This document shows, in pieces, positions 27,939-36,668 of a DNA stretch of 64,000 nt. Source of the stretch: Rhodomicrobium sp. R_RK_3 (GTDB taxonomy: Bacteria; Pseudomonadota; Alphaproteobacteria; Rhizobiales; Rhodomicrobiaceae); the NCBI RefSeq assembly GCF_002198715.1, contig NZ_MWLK01000031.1:106700-170699 (forward strand). The letters run 5' to 3'. A model generated the notes under the pieces. That model was not told the DNA's origin, made no database searches, and saw only the letters and a list, made by a program, of their open reading frames with translations. The position numbers were made by a program, and so were the translations under genes. Each line of letters opens with the position of its first letter. The first letter of the stretch is position 1.

Positions 27939-27977
27939 GGTCTGCCCAGCGTTTGTCATGTCTTAACAGGGCAGACC
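27939..27977. promoter_or_regulatory. 9-bp inverted repeat before the flippase gene
   Basis: GGTCTGCCC (27939-27947) and GGGCAGACC (27969-27977) are perfect reverse complements 21 bp apart, 65 bp before the flippase ATG. It could be an operator or a leader hairpin; no known regulator consensus is recognised. Otherwise the 303-bp gap between the ExoY-like and flippase genes shows no gene. Confidence 0.35.
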
Positions 27978-28041
27978 CAATCGGCACCAACTCGTAACGC
28001 ATGGAGTTGGCCGCCCAGTCGAGTTCCACAAGGACGAGTTC

Positions 28042-29514
28042 ATGAGTTCAGTCAGACGCGCCCTGTTCCTCGCTTCGGGGGAGCGCTACATCATCATCCT
28101 GATCAATCTCGCCATGGTTCCGATCATCGCCCGCCTGATGGGACCGGCGGAATTCGGCATATCGGTGCTCGGCATGGCGGCGCTCGCCATCGCCGAAGCG
28201 GTTCGCGATTTCGGCGGCACCGCCTATATCATACAGGAGCGCGAGCTCACCACCGAGCGGGTGCGCACCTCCTTCACCATCACGCTGATGTGGACGGCCG
28301 TGCTGGCCGGCGCGCTGCTGCTGTCGGCGACGCCGCTGGCGAACTTCTACAATGAGCCCGGGCTGGCTTTCTATCTCTGCGTCGTCGCCCTCTCCTATGT
28401 CGTCGGCCCCTTCGTCTCGCCGATCTCGGCGCTGCTGCACCGTGAAATGGCCTTCGGCCGGATCGCCACCATCAATGTCACCACCACATTGATCTACGCG
28501 CTCTCGACCATCGTCTTCGCCACGCTCGGCTTCAGCTATATGAGCTTTGCCTGGGCCAATTTCATATCCGGCACCTGCGGCATGCTGCTGTGCTTCTATT
28601 TCCGCCCGGATTTCTCGATCTTCCGCATCTCGCTGATCGACTGGCGCACGCTGGTCAATTTCGGCGGCTACAAGACCGGCGCGCATCTGCTGCTGACCTT
28701 GTGGGACTACATCCCCTATCTGATCTTCGGCCGTCTCCTCGACGCCGCCGCGGTCGGCCTCTACAACCGGGCGCAGACCCTCAGCCAGATCCCGAAAAAG
28801 GCCATCTTGGGCGGCATCGCCGCGATCGTCTTGCCGATCTTCTCAGCAACCGCCCGCGAGGACGGCGATCTCAAGGGCAGCTATCTGCGCGCCGCGACCT
28901 TCGTCACCGCCGTGCAATGGCCGAGCCTGGCCGTGCTCGCCGTGCTCGCAAGCCCGATCGTCAATATCCTGCTCGGTCCCAACTGGCAGGGCGTCGCGCC
29001 GCTGGTCTCGATCATCGCCGCCGCCTCGATGTTCAATTTCTCGGCCAATCTGACCCCCTCGGTGCTGCTGACCTCGGGCGGCGTGCGCTCCTTCTTCCTG
29101 CTCAATCTCATCGTCGTGCCGCTGTCGATCCTGCTGGTCGCGGTCGCCGCCCATTACGGGGTGACGATGGTGGCCTGGGCCATGTTCGTCATCGCGCCGA
29201 TGGAAATTGCCGTTTCGCTCTACGTCATCCGCCGCGTGGTGCCGTTCTCGCTGCGCGAGCTGTTCGCCGCCCTGTGGCCGAGCGCCGTCGTCACCGTCTT
29301 TACCCTCGCCGGGCCGGTCGCCGCCGGCATCGCCAATGGCGGCCATTTCAACCTGCCATTTCTCGCGGCGCTGGGCGCCATGGTGCTGGCGGGGATCGGC
29401 TGGGTGTTCGGCCTCTGGTTCACCAAACATCCGCTCTGGGACGAAATCATCCTCATCGGCCGGGCCGGTCTCGGCCGGATGCGCCGCGGCGAGCCGATCG
29501 CCGCCAATACATGA
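28042..29514 (+). CDS. Wzx-type polysaccharide flippase
   Basis: A 490-residue inner-membrane protein of the oligosaccharide flippase (MOP) superfamily with about twelve to fourteen helices. The N-terminal pattern SVRRALFLASGERYIIILIN and MVPIIARLMGPAEFGISVLG is typical, as is the central GYKTGAHLLLTLWDYIPYLIFGR-type helix with LYNRAQTLSQIP. It moves lipid-linked oligosaccharide repeat units across the membrane. AAGGACGAG precedes the ATG. The ExoY-like enzyme lies upstream and glycosyltransferases downstream. Confidence 0.92.
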   Translation: MSSVRRALFLASGERYIIILINLAMVPIIARLMGPAEFGISVLGMAALAIAEAVRDFGGTAYIIQERELTTERVRTSFTITLMWTAVLAGALLLSATPLANFYNEPGLAFYLCVVALSYVVGPFVSPISALLHREMAFGRIATINVTTTLIYALSTIVFATLGFSYMSFAWANFISGTCGMLLCFYFRPDFSIFRISLIDWRTLVNFGGYKTGAHLLLTLWDYIPYLIFGRLLDAAAVGLYNRAQTLSQIPKKAILGGIAAIVLPIFSATAREDGDLKGSYLRAATFVTAVQWPSLAVLAVLASPIVNILLGPNWQGVAPLVSIIAAASMFNFSANLTPSVLLTSGGVRSFFLLNLIVVPLSILLVAVAAHYGVTMVAWAMFVIAPMEIAVSLYVIRRVVPFSLRELFAALWPSAVVTVFTLAGPVAAGIANGGHFNLPFLAALGAMVLAGIGWVFGLWFTKHPLWDEIILIGRAGLGRMRRGEPIAANT

Positions 29515-29586
29515 GCCGGAGGCGGCGGGGGGCACCATGATCGAAAGCGCTCGAACGATTGCCAGGACGCAGATCCGCAGCCGCGG

Positions 29587-30675
29587 ATGGAGGCGGGCGT
29601 GACCGGAATCTGCGTCGTCATCGCCGCCTTCAACGCCGAGGCGACCATCGCCAAAGCCGTGCGCTCGGCGCTCGCCCAGCCGCCGGTCGCCGAGCTCTTC
29701 GTCGTCGACGACGCCTCGGGCGACGCCACTGCCTCCGCCGCGCTGTCGCAGGATGACGGCAGCGGCCGGCTGAAGCTGATCCGGCTGACCCAGAATGTCG
29801 GCCCGGCGGCGGCGCGCAACATGGCGCTCGGCGAATCCTCCGCCCCCTATTTCTGCGTGCTCGACGCCGACGACTATATGATGGCCGGCCGCATCGCGCG
29901 GCTGATGGCCAGCGCCCCGGCCGAATGGGACCTCATCGCCGACGACATCGTCATCGTGCCGCAGCGCGCCAACCACGCCTTTTCGGTCAGCCGCGACGGC
30001 GACACCGGCGCCCGCACCCTCGACCTCGAAGCCTTCGTCAACGGCAACATCTCCCGCCCCGGCCGGCCGCGGGCCGAACTCGGCTTCCTCAAGCCCATCA
30101 TAAGCCGCGCCTTCATCGACCAGCACGGCCTCGCTTATGACGAGGGCCTGCGGCTCGGCGAGGATTACGCGCTCTATGTGCAGGCCCTGCTTTGCGGCGC
30201 CCGCTTCCGGCTGGTCAGCGCCTGCGGCTACGTCGCTGTGGAGCGGCACGATTCGCTGAGCTCGCGCCATTCGGCGGAGGATCTGCGCCGCATCGCCGCC
30301 TTCGACGACGCCATCCTGGCGACGCATACCGGTCTCGCCGCCCCGGAACGGCGCGCCCTGCTCCGCCACCGCGCCGCGACCGAGAAGAAATACCTGCACG
30401 GCCTGATGCTCGACCGCAAGCGCGAGAAGGGCCTGCGCGCAGGACTTGGCGTCCTCGCCGAGCATCCAGGCGCCCTGCCCTATATCCTGGCCGAGACCGC
30501 CCGCGCCAAGCGCCATGCCATGATCCGGCGCCTGCGCCCGGGCATCGGCGAAGCGCCCCCCACCCCGCGCTTCCTGGTCGGCTTCCCCAACACCCGTTTC
30601 TGCGAAGCCTCGGGAACCAGCGAAATCATCGAACCGAGCGTTGAATCCAAAACACTATATTCAAAGGGATTTTGA
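29587..30675 (+). CDS. GT2-family glycosyltransferase
   Basis: A 362-residue glycosyltransferase of family 2 (GT-A fold). It begins with ICVVIAAFNAEATIAKAV, has the nucleotide-binding VVDDASGDAT, the NVGPAAARNMAL helix, the metal-binding LDADDYMM, and the acceptor-side EDYALYVQALL. The general layout resembles rhizobial ExoO/ExoU enzymes, but the sugar transferred cannot be read. The C-terminal 80 residues are basic and may touch the membrane. It overlaps the next gene's leader. Confidence 0.88.
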   Translation: MEAGVTGICVVIAAFNAEATIAKAVRSALAQPPVAELFVVDDASGDATASAALSQDDGSGRLKLIRLTQNVGPAAARNMALGESSAPYFCVLDADDYMMAGRIARLMASAPAEWDLIADDIVIVPQRANHAFSVSRDGDTGARTLDLEAFVNGNISRPGRPRAELGFLKPIISRAFIDQHGLAYDEGLRLGEDYALYVQALLCGARFRLVSACGYVAVERHDSLSSRHSAEDLRRIAAFDDAILATHTGLAAPERRALLRHRAATEKKYLHGLMLDRKREKGLRAGLGVLAEHPGALPYILAETARAKRHAMIRRLRPGIGEAPPTPRFLVGFPNTRFCEASGTSEIIEPSVESKTLYSKGF

Positions 30676-30677
30676 CC

Positions 30678-31733
30678 ATGGCGACCGTGGACATCGCAGT
30701 TCCTTGCTATAATTACGGCCGCTTTCTGCGCGAATGCGTGGAAAGCATCGTCTCGCAGGACGTGACCGACCTCAGGGTGCTGGTGCTCGACAACGCCTCC
30801 ACCGACGACAGTTTCGAGGTCGCGCAGGAACTTGCCAGGGGCGACGCCCGGATCGCGGTGCATCGCCATGCGAAAAATATCGGCAGCCACGCCAATTATA
30901 ATTTCGGCCTCGACTGGGCCGCCTCGGACTATTTCCTGCTGCTGGACGCCGACGACCTGCTCGCCCCCGGCGCGCTGCGCCGCGCGGTCGGCCTGATGCA
31001 GCAAGATCCCGGGATCGGCCTGACCTACGGCACCGAGCTGCGCCTCGAATTCGGCCCCGGCGTCGTCCCCCGCTACGACACCGGCGACGGCGATGGCTGG
31101 CGCGTCATGACCGGCGAGGATTTCGTCCGTTCGCAGATCGAGGCCGGCTTCTGCACCGTCGGGTCGAGCACCATGATCCGGCGCACCTCGGTGCAGAAAG
31201 CCGCGGGCTATTACCGCCCCGCGCTGCGCTTCTACGACGATTGGGAACTGATGCTGCGTATGGCCAGCTTCGGCAAGGTGGCCGAGACCGGCGCCGTCCA
31301 GGCCGTCCGCCGCCTGCATCCGGGCGCGCACAGCTCCTTCTATTACGCCCAGCCCGTCCAGGACATCATCGAGCGCGAGGCGACCTTCGTCAGCTTCTTC
31401 GCCAATGAGGGCAAGGGCTTCCCGCAATCGGCGGGGCTGATGCGCAATCTGCGCCGCAAGCTCGCCGCCAAGACCTACTGGTCCGGCGTGTCGCATATTC
31501 TGCGCGGCAAGACGGCGGTCGGCTGGAACCTGCTTAAATTCGCCTTCAGCCGGCGTCCGCTCGCCGCCTTGCTGCCGCCCGTCGAGCATTTCCTGCAGAT
31601 GGATCATCCCTTCGAGCGGCTGAAGGACATCGTGCTGGAAACCGTGACGCGGCGCCCGCACGGCCGCTGGCTGCGCGAGCGCGAAGCGATGAGCGTCGTG
31701 TTCGAGCCGACCGAGAACCGGCCGGTCCAATGA
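30678..31733 (+). CDS. GT2-family glycosyltransferase
   Basis: A 351-residue GT-A enzyme. Motifs: VDIAVPCYNYGRFLRECVES, LVLDNASTDDSFEVA, HANYNFGLDWAASDYFLLLDADDLL with the DxD site, and YDDWELMLRMASFG in the catalytic-base region. It starts 2 bp after the preceding stop, so the two are coupled. It is assumed to add one sugar to the lipid-linked repeat unit; donor and linkage are unknown. Confidence 0.88.
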   Translation: MATVDIAVPCYNYGRFLRECVESIVSQDVTDLRVLVLDNASTDDSFEVAQELARGDARIAVHRHAKNIGSHANYNFGLDWAASDYFLLLDADDLLAPGALRRAVGLMQQDPGIGLTYGTELRLEFGPGVVPRYDTGDGDGWRVMTGEDFVRSQIEAGFCTVGSSTMIRRTSVQKAAGYYRPALRFYDDWELMLRMASFGKVAETGAVQAVRRLHPGAHSSFYYAQPVQDIIEREATFVSFFANEGKGFPQSAGLMRNLRRKLAAKTYWSGVSHILRGKTAVGWNLLKFAFSRRPLAALLPPVEHFLQMDHPFERLKDIVLETVTRRPHGRWLREREAMSVVFEPTENRPVQ

Positions 31734-31755
31734 GCGCGGCGCGAGAGGCTAGGCG

Positions 31756-32769
31756 ATGATCGAGGCGGCTATCGAGACGCGCGACAAGCCCGGCCCGCAA
31801 GACGGCGCCGTCCGCGCGGACATCTCCTTCATCGTCGCCACCTATAACGCTGCGCCCTTTGTCGGCGATGCGATCCGCTCGGCCCTCGCCCAGACCGGCG
31901 TCTGCATCGAAGTCATCGTCGCCGACGACGCCTCCACCGACGGCACCGCCGATCTCGTCGAGGCGATGGCGCGCGAGGACGCCCGCATTATGCTGATCCG
32001 CCGTGCGGCGAATGGCGGTCCCTCGGCCGCCCGCAACGCGGCGATGGAGCGGGCGGGCGGCGACTGGCTCGCCATTCTCGACGGTGACGATCTGATCGCG
32101 CCCGAGCGCAGCCGCCGTTTGCTGGATCTTGCCGCCGCCACCTCCGCCGACATCGTCGCCGACAATTTCCGGCGCTTCCACCGCGACGGCGAAACCGGCG
32201 GCGCCACCATGATCCCGCCCGGAGCCGAGCCCTACGCCTTCATCGTCGATGCCCCGGCCTTCCTGCGCGCCAACCGCGCCTTCGGCTCCCCGCGTTTCAC
32301 GCTCGGCGCGGTGAAGGGCATGTTCCGCACCGAATTCTTGAAGGCGAACGGCATCCGGCATCGCGAAGGGCTCGATTTCGGCGAGGACTTCCTGTTCTGC
32401 CTCAATGGCTTGCTGGCGGGCGCGCGGTTCGTCGTAACGTCGGAGAGCTTTTACCGCTACCGCATGCACGCGGCATCGCAGAGCTGGCGGCTGAAGGCGT
32501 CGCATCTGGCGCAATTGCACCAGATGATCGGCGATGAAAGGCTCGCCGAACGCTTCGGCACCCGTTCCGACATCGCGCTCGCCGCCCAATCCTATGTACG
32601 CAGTTTTGAGCGCGCGGCCGAATTCGTCGCCGCCGTCGATGCCGCCAAGGCCCGCGACCTCCGCGCCGTGCTGCAACTCGTTGCCACCAATCCCGCCATC
32701 TGGCCGCTGATCCTGCGCTTCGGCGGCGCGGCCATCGGCAAGCGGCTGAGGAGGCTCGTTCCCGTATGA
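31756..32769 (+). CDS. GT2-family glycosyltransferase
   Basis: A 337-residue GT-A enzyme. After a 22-residue polar start: ISFIVATYNAAPFVGDAI, VIVADDASTDGTADLVE, NGGPSAARNAAMERAGG, the LDGDDLIAPER metal site and LDFGEDFLFCLNGLLAGARF. It is the most ExoO-like of the four by overall pattern, in particular the residues before and after the DxD site. Its stop overlaps the start of the next gene (ATGA). Confidence 0.88.
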   Translation: MIEAAIETRDKPGPQDGAVRADISFIVATYNAAPFVGDAIRSALAQTGVCIEVIVADDASTDGTADLVEAMAREDARIMLIRRAANGGPSAARNAAMERAGGDWLAILDGDDLIAPERSRRLLDLAAATSADIVADNFRRFHRDGETGGATMIPPGAEPYAFIVDAPAFLRANRAFGSPRFTLGAVKGMFRTEFLKANGIRHREGLDFGEDFLFCLNGLLAGARFVVTSESFYRYRMHAASQSWRLKASHLAQLHQMIGDERLAERFGTRSDIALAAQSYVRSFERAAEFVAAVDAAKARDLRAVLQLVATNPAIWPLILRFGGAAIGKRLRRLVPV

Positions 32770-33725
32770 CCGTGCTCGCCCCGGCCACCCCGCTGCTGGC
32801 CCTCTGCGTCTGCACCTATAACCGCCCCACGGGCCTCGCCGCCCTGCTCGCCTCGCTCGACCGGCAGCGGTTGGAGCGGCTGCAGGACGACCACATCGTG
32901 CTGGTCGTGGTCGACAATTCGGCGGAGGGCTCGGCGGCGGAGTTGTGCCGGCTTTATGCCGGGAGCGGCCGCTTCACGCTGCGGGCCGTGCATGAGCCGA
33001 AAAAGGGGCTCGTCCATGCCCGCAACGCCTGTCTCGCCGCCGCGCGCGCCGACGAGGCGACGCATATTATCTTCATCGATGATGACGAGGCCGCCGAACC
33101 GCTCTGGCTCGAGGCGCTTTACGGGCGGCTCATCGAAAGCGGCGCCGCCGCCGCCCTCGGCCCGGTCTTCCCGATCTTCGAGCGCACCCCGCCGTCCTGG
33201 CTGCCGGTGCATCGCTATGTCAACCGCGTCGCGGAGCGCGGGGGCTTCGCCGAGGACGGCTTCACCTGCAACGCCATCATCGCCCTATCGGCGCTCGGCG
33301 AAGGCGCGGGCTTCGATCCGCGCTTCAACGAGACCGGCGGCGAAGACACCATGTTCTTCAAATCGCTGCTGGCGCGCGGCCACCGCATCGCCTGGGCCGA
33401 GGACGCGCGGGTGCATGAATTCGTGCCCGAGCGCCGCATGAGCCGCCGCTGGATCTTCACCCGCTGGTACCGCACCGGCAATGTCGAGGCGCATCTGGCG
33501 ATGTCCGCGAGGCCCTCGGCCGCCGGACGCCTCGGGAGCCTCGCCAAGGGCCTCGCCCGCCTCGGCGCGGGCAGCGCGCGCATCGCCTATGCGCTGCTGG
33601 CTCATGGCTGGCGCCGCCCCGACCGGGTCACCTCGAGCTTCTACACGGCCTGCCGCGGCGCGGGCTATGTCGCCGCGGCTTTCGGCGGCGCCTATAAGGA
33701 ATATGCGCGCCCGGCCTACCGCTGA
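32766..33725 (+). CDS. GT2-family glycosyltransferase, ExoM-like
   Basis: A 319-residue GT-A enzyme starting LLALCVCTYNRPTGLAALL, with VVVDNSAEG, KKGLVHARNACLAAARA, and the metal site FIDDDEAAEP. The C-terminal half has NETGGEDTMFFKSLLARGHR, a charged catalytic segment, and RRWIFTRWYRTGN. The pattern recalls ExoM of succinoglycan synthesis, an inference without alignment. It ends the cluster; no Wzy polymerase, Wza exporter or Wzc chain-length gene follows. Confidence 0.87.
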   Translation: MTVLAPATPLLALCVCTYNRPTGLAALLASLDRQRLERLQDDHIVLVVVDNSAEGSAAELCRLYAGSGRFTLRAVHEPKKGLVHARNACLAAARADEATHIIFIDDDEAAEPLWLEALYGRLIESGAAAALGPVFPIFERTPPSWLPVHRYVNRVAERGGFAEDGFTCNAIIALSALGEGAGFDPRFNETGGEDTMFFKSLLARGHRIAWAEDARVHEFVPERRMSRRWIFTRWYRTGNVEAHLAMSARPSAAGRLGSLAKGLARLGAGSARIAYALLAHGWRRPDRVTSSFYTACRGAGYVAAAFGGAYKEYARPAYR

Positions 33726-33933
33726 TCGTAGCCCGCCCTGCCCCACACGCTTGCGATCCTCCGGCAACTTTGCTCTTATGGCAAAAATTTCCTCGCCGTC
33801 CGCGCACGGATTCGGCGGTCCTTGTGAACAAACTGTCGCATTCCCATGCTAGCAATCACACCCGGGGGCAAGTTTCGGCCGCATATCGCGGCTCACCGCG
33901 CCGCAACGACAGACCCGGAAGATCACGCTCCTC

Positions 33934-35292
33934 ATGGTGGACCATCTGCAAGACGAGGACAGCCGTTTTGGCGGTTATGTCGGCGATATCGTGTTGCCTG
34001 ATTTTCCCCCCAGCGCCGAAGCGCTCGCGACCCGGGTGGCGCAGCGGCTCTATCTCCGCCGCTGGCTCTTGGCGCTGAGCAGCAGCGTCATCCTGATCTT
34101 CGTGCTGATCTACGAGTTGCCCGCCGTCCCCGCCATCTCCGGCTTTCTCTCGATTCTCGCCGGTGCCGCCCTGCTGCCGCGCGAAGGCGTGATGCGGCCC
34201 GTCCGGCTCGATCTGCGCGTCAACGACCGGATGCTGGCCGACCGCGCCGTCGCGGGCCTGCTCGAGGGCCTGCCCGCCCCGGCGATCATTCTGAACGCGC
34301 AAGGGCGGGTGCTCGCTTTCAACAATCTCGCCCGCGATTTCTTCCCGACCATCCGGCAGAACCAGCATCTGTCCGGCGCCATCCGCGATCCCGGCGTGCT
34401 CGGCGGCATCTCGCGCGTCAATGCGGCGCTGCGCCCCCGGCAGGTCGTCTCCTACGAACCGCGCGTGCCGATCGAGCGCCATATGGAGGTGACGATCTCC
34501 TGGATCGGCCCGGCGAGCGAAATCCCCGGCGATGCGACGCCCGCCATCCTCGTGCATCTGCGCGACCTGACCGAGCAGGAACGGCTCGACCGGCTGCGCA
34601 CCGATTTCATCGCCAATGCCAGCCATGAATTGCGCACGCCGCTCGCCTCGGTGCTCGGATTCATCGAGACGCTGCAGGGCGCCGCCCGCAACGACCCGGC
34701 CGCGCGCGATCATTTCCTGGAGATCATGGCGCGCCAGGCCTACCGCATGAAGCGCCTGATCGACGATCTTTTGTCATTGAGCCGGGTCGAGATGCGGCTG
34801 CATCTGAAGCCGCAGGCCCGCGTCGACCTGAACGACGTTGCGCGCCAGGTCGTGACGGGCCTCGAGCCGACCGCCGAGAAGGCCGGCGCCACGGTGCATC
34901 TGGCCGTTCACGGCAATGGGGCCTGGGTGCTCGGCGACCGCGACGAGCTGGTGCAGATGGCCTCCAATCTGGTCGAGAACGCCATCAAATACGGCCGGAC
35001 GGGCGGCAATGTCTGGCTGAGCGTCGCGCGGGCGGGCGAGGCGGAGGGCGGCAAATTCGCCCTCGCCGTGCGCGACGACGGCGAGGGCATCGCCGAGAAG
35101 CACCTGCCGCGCCTGACCGAGCGCTTCTACCGCGCCAACGACAATGGCGGCGAGAAATCCGGCACCGGGCTCGGCCTTGCCATCGTCAAGCACGTCGTCA
35201 CCCGCCATCGCGGCGACCTGAAGATCACCTCGCGCCTCGGCGAAGGCTCGATTTTTACGGTGACGTTGACCGAGGCGCCGCCGCCGATTTGA
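33934..35292 (+). CDS. phoR: Phosphate-regulon sensor histidine kinase
   Basis: Inner-membrane kinase that, with PhoB, activates phosphate-starvation genes and is held off by PhoU/Pst when phosphate is ample. In 452 residues: two membrane helices near 45-85, a PAS domain near 105-210 (GLLEGLPAPAIILNAQGRVL), HisKA with FIANASHELRTPLASVLGF (phospho-His about residue 231), and the ATPase with NLVENAIKYG, VRDDGEGIAEKHLPRLTERF and GTGLGLAIVKHV. It precedes pstS by about 235 bp with its own start. The location ahead of the pst genes fixes the name. Confidence 0.94.
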   Translation: MVDHLQDEDSRFGGYVGDIVLPDFPPSAEALATRVAQRLYLRRWLLALSSSVILIFVLIYELPAVPAISGFLSILAGAALLPREGVMRPVRLDLRVNDRMLADRAVAGLLEGLPAPAIILNAQGRVLAFNNLARDFFPTIRQNQHLSGAIRDPGVLGGISRVNAALRPRQVVSYEPRVPIERHMEVTISWIGPASEIPGDATPAILVHLRDLTEQERLDRLRTDFIANASHELRTPLASVLGFIETLQGAARNDPAARDHFLEIMARQAYRMKRLIDDLLSLSRVEMRLHLKPQARVDLNDVARQVVTGLEPTAEKAGATVHLAVHGNGAWVLGDRDELVQMASNLVENAIKYGRTGGNVWLSVARAGEAEGGKFALAVRDDGEGIAEKHLPRLTERFYRANDNGGEKSGTGLGLAIVKHVVTRHRGDLKITSRLGEGSIFTVTLTEAPPPI

Positions 35293-35408
35293 GCGACGTG
35301 ACCGCGCGGACAGTCGCGGGACGCCGGACCCTCCGCGGTCCGCCTTACCCCATCTTCGCAAAAACATTAACGCTTCTGCGAATACCCTTTCAAAACCAAC
35401 GCCTTAAC

Positions 35409-35448
35409 CTGTCATCATAAGTTTATGCAACTGTCATACTGCTTCTAT
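35409..35448 (+). promoter_or_regulatory. Pho box of four 11-bp-spaced repeats
   Basis: Four 7-bp units at exact 11-bp steps: CTGTCAT (35409), AGTTTAT (35420), CTGTCAT (35431) and CTTCTAT (35442). Two are perfect matches to the PhoB half-site and two are weaker. This is the standard tandem arrangement for two PhoB dimers and lies 80 bp before the pstS start. Confidence 0.85.
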
Positions 35449-35527
35449 GACGCCGTTGCTAAGGTCTGGCGTGGGGAGCGGGTTAGCGGCCCCTCCCTCC
35501 AAAAACGAAATCAAGGAGTGCCACCCC

Positions 35528-36586
35528 GTGAAACCAGGATTTATCGCGCTCGCCGCGGCGACGGCCGCTGCCGCCTCGCTCGCCGCCAGCCCCGCTTTCG
35601 CCCGCGACGAAGTCAAGGTCGCCGGTTCCTCGACCGCGCTGCCCTATGCGAAAATCGTCGCGGAGCAGTTCCAGAAGGGCAATTCCAAGTTCAAGGTCAT
35701 CGTCGAGTCCGGCGGCTCGGGCGCCGGCATCAACCAGTTCTGCAAGGGCGTCGGCCCCGAATTCATCGACATCGCCAATTCCTCGCGCCCGATCAAGCCG
35801 AGCGAGCTGGAAGCTTGCGCGGCGGCCGGCGTGAAGGACGTCGTCGAGGTCAAGTTCGGCTATGACGGCATCGTCTTCGCCAGCGACGTCAAGGGCCCCG
35901 ACTTCAAGTTCGAGCCGAAGGACTGGTTCCTCGCGCTCGCGCCGGAAGTGGTCGTCGACGGCAAGCTGGTCGCCAATCCGAACACCAAGTGGAACCAGAT
36001 CAACCCCGCTTTCCCGGATTGGGAAATCGCCGCCTACATCCCCGGCGAGAAGCACGGCACGCGCGAAGTGTTCGAGGAAAAGGTCCTCGGCGCCGGCTGC
36101 AAGGCGACCGGCACGCTGGCTGCCCTGACCGCCAAGCTCGGCGACGAGAAGAAGGCCGAGAAGGCTTGCCTGCAGGTCCGCAAGGATGACGGCGGCAAGC
36201 ACGCGGTCGACATCGACGGCGACTATCCCGAGACGCTCGCCCGCATCGACGGCAACAAGACCGGCATCGGCGTGTTCGGCCTGTTCTTCTTCGAGAACAA
36301 TGCCGACAAGCTGCGCGTCGCCACCATGGGCGGCATCAAGCCGTCCCAGGAGACCATCGCGTCGGGCAAATATCCGGTGTCGCGCCCGCTGTTCTATTAC
36401 ATCAAGAAGGCGCATGTCGGCGTCATTCCCGGCCTGAAGGAATACGCCAACTTCTTCGTCTCCGACAAGGTCATCGGCGCCGACGGCCCGCTGGTCGAGA
36501 ACGGCCTCGTGCCGCTGCCGGACGCCGAGGCCAAGGCCGTGCGCGAGACGGTCGACAAGCTGACGACCATGGGCGCCAAGTCCTGA
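35528..36586 (+). CDS. pstS: Phosphate ABC transporter substrate-binding protein
   Basis: Periplasmic phosphate-binding protein. GTG at 35528 is chosen because AAGGAG lies 11 bp upstream and a signal peptide follows directly (AAATAAAASLAASPAFA); the frame is open further upstream but that DNA is the Pho-box region. The 352 residues show the phosphate-binding pattern VAGSSTALPYAKIVAEQF, ESGGSGAGINQFCKGVG, DIANSSRPIKPSE and GYDGIVFA. It is the first gene of the pst transport operon. Confidence 0.94.
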   Translation: MKPGFIALAAATAAAASLAASPAFARDEVKVAGSSTALPYAKIVAEQFQKGNSKFKVIVESGGSGAGINQFCKGVGPEFIDIANSSRPIKPSELEACAAAGVKDVVEVKFGYDGIVFASDVKGPDFKFEPKDWFLALAPEVVVDGKLVANPNTKWNQINPAFPDWEIAAYIPGEKHGTREVFEEKVLGAGCKATGTLAALTAKLGDEKKAEKACLQVRKDDGGKHAVDIDGDYPETLARIDGNKTGIGVFGLFFFENNADKLRVATMGGIKPSQETIASGKYPVSRPLFYYIKKAHVGVIPGLKEYANFFVSDKVIGADGPLVENGLVPLPDAEAKAVRETVDKLTTMGAKS

Positions 36587-36668
36587 TCTGATGCGCATAT
36601 CGAGGGTGGTCCGCAAGGGCCGCCCTCCCCGCATACCGCGCGAAACCTCTAAAAGCGGATAGACACCA

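Noticed and set aside
28843-30516. 557-codon reverse-strand frame over flippase and glycosyltransferase genes
   Set aside because: Antisense shadow; the forward genes have clear family motifs.
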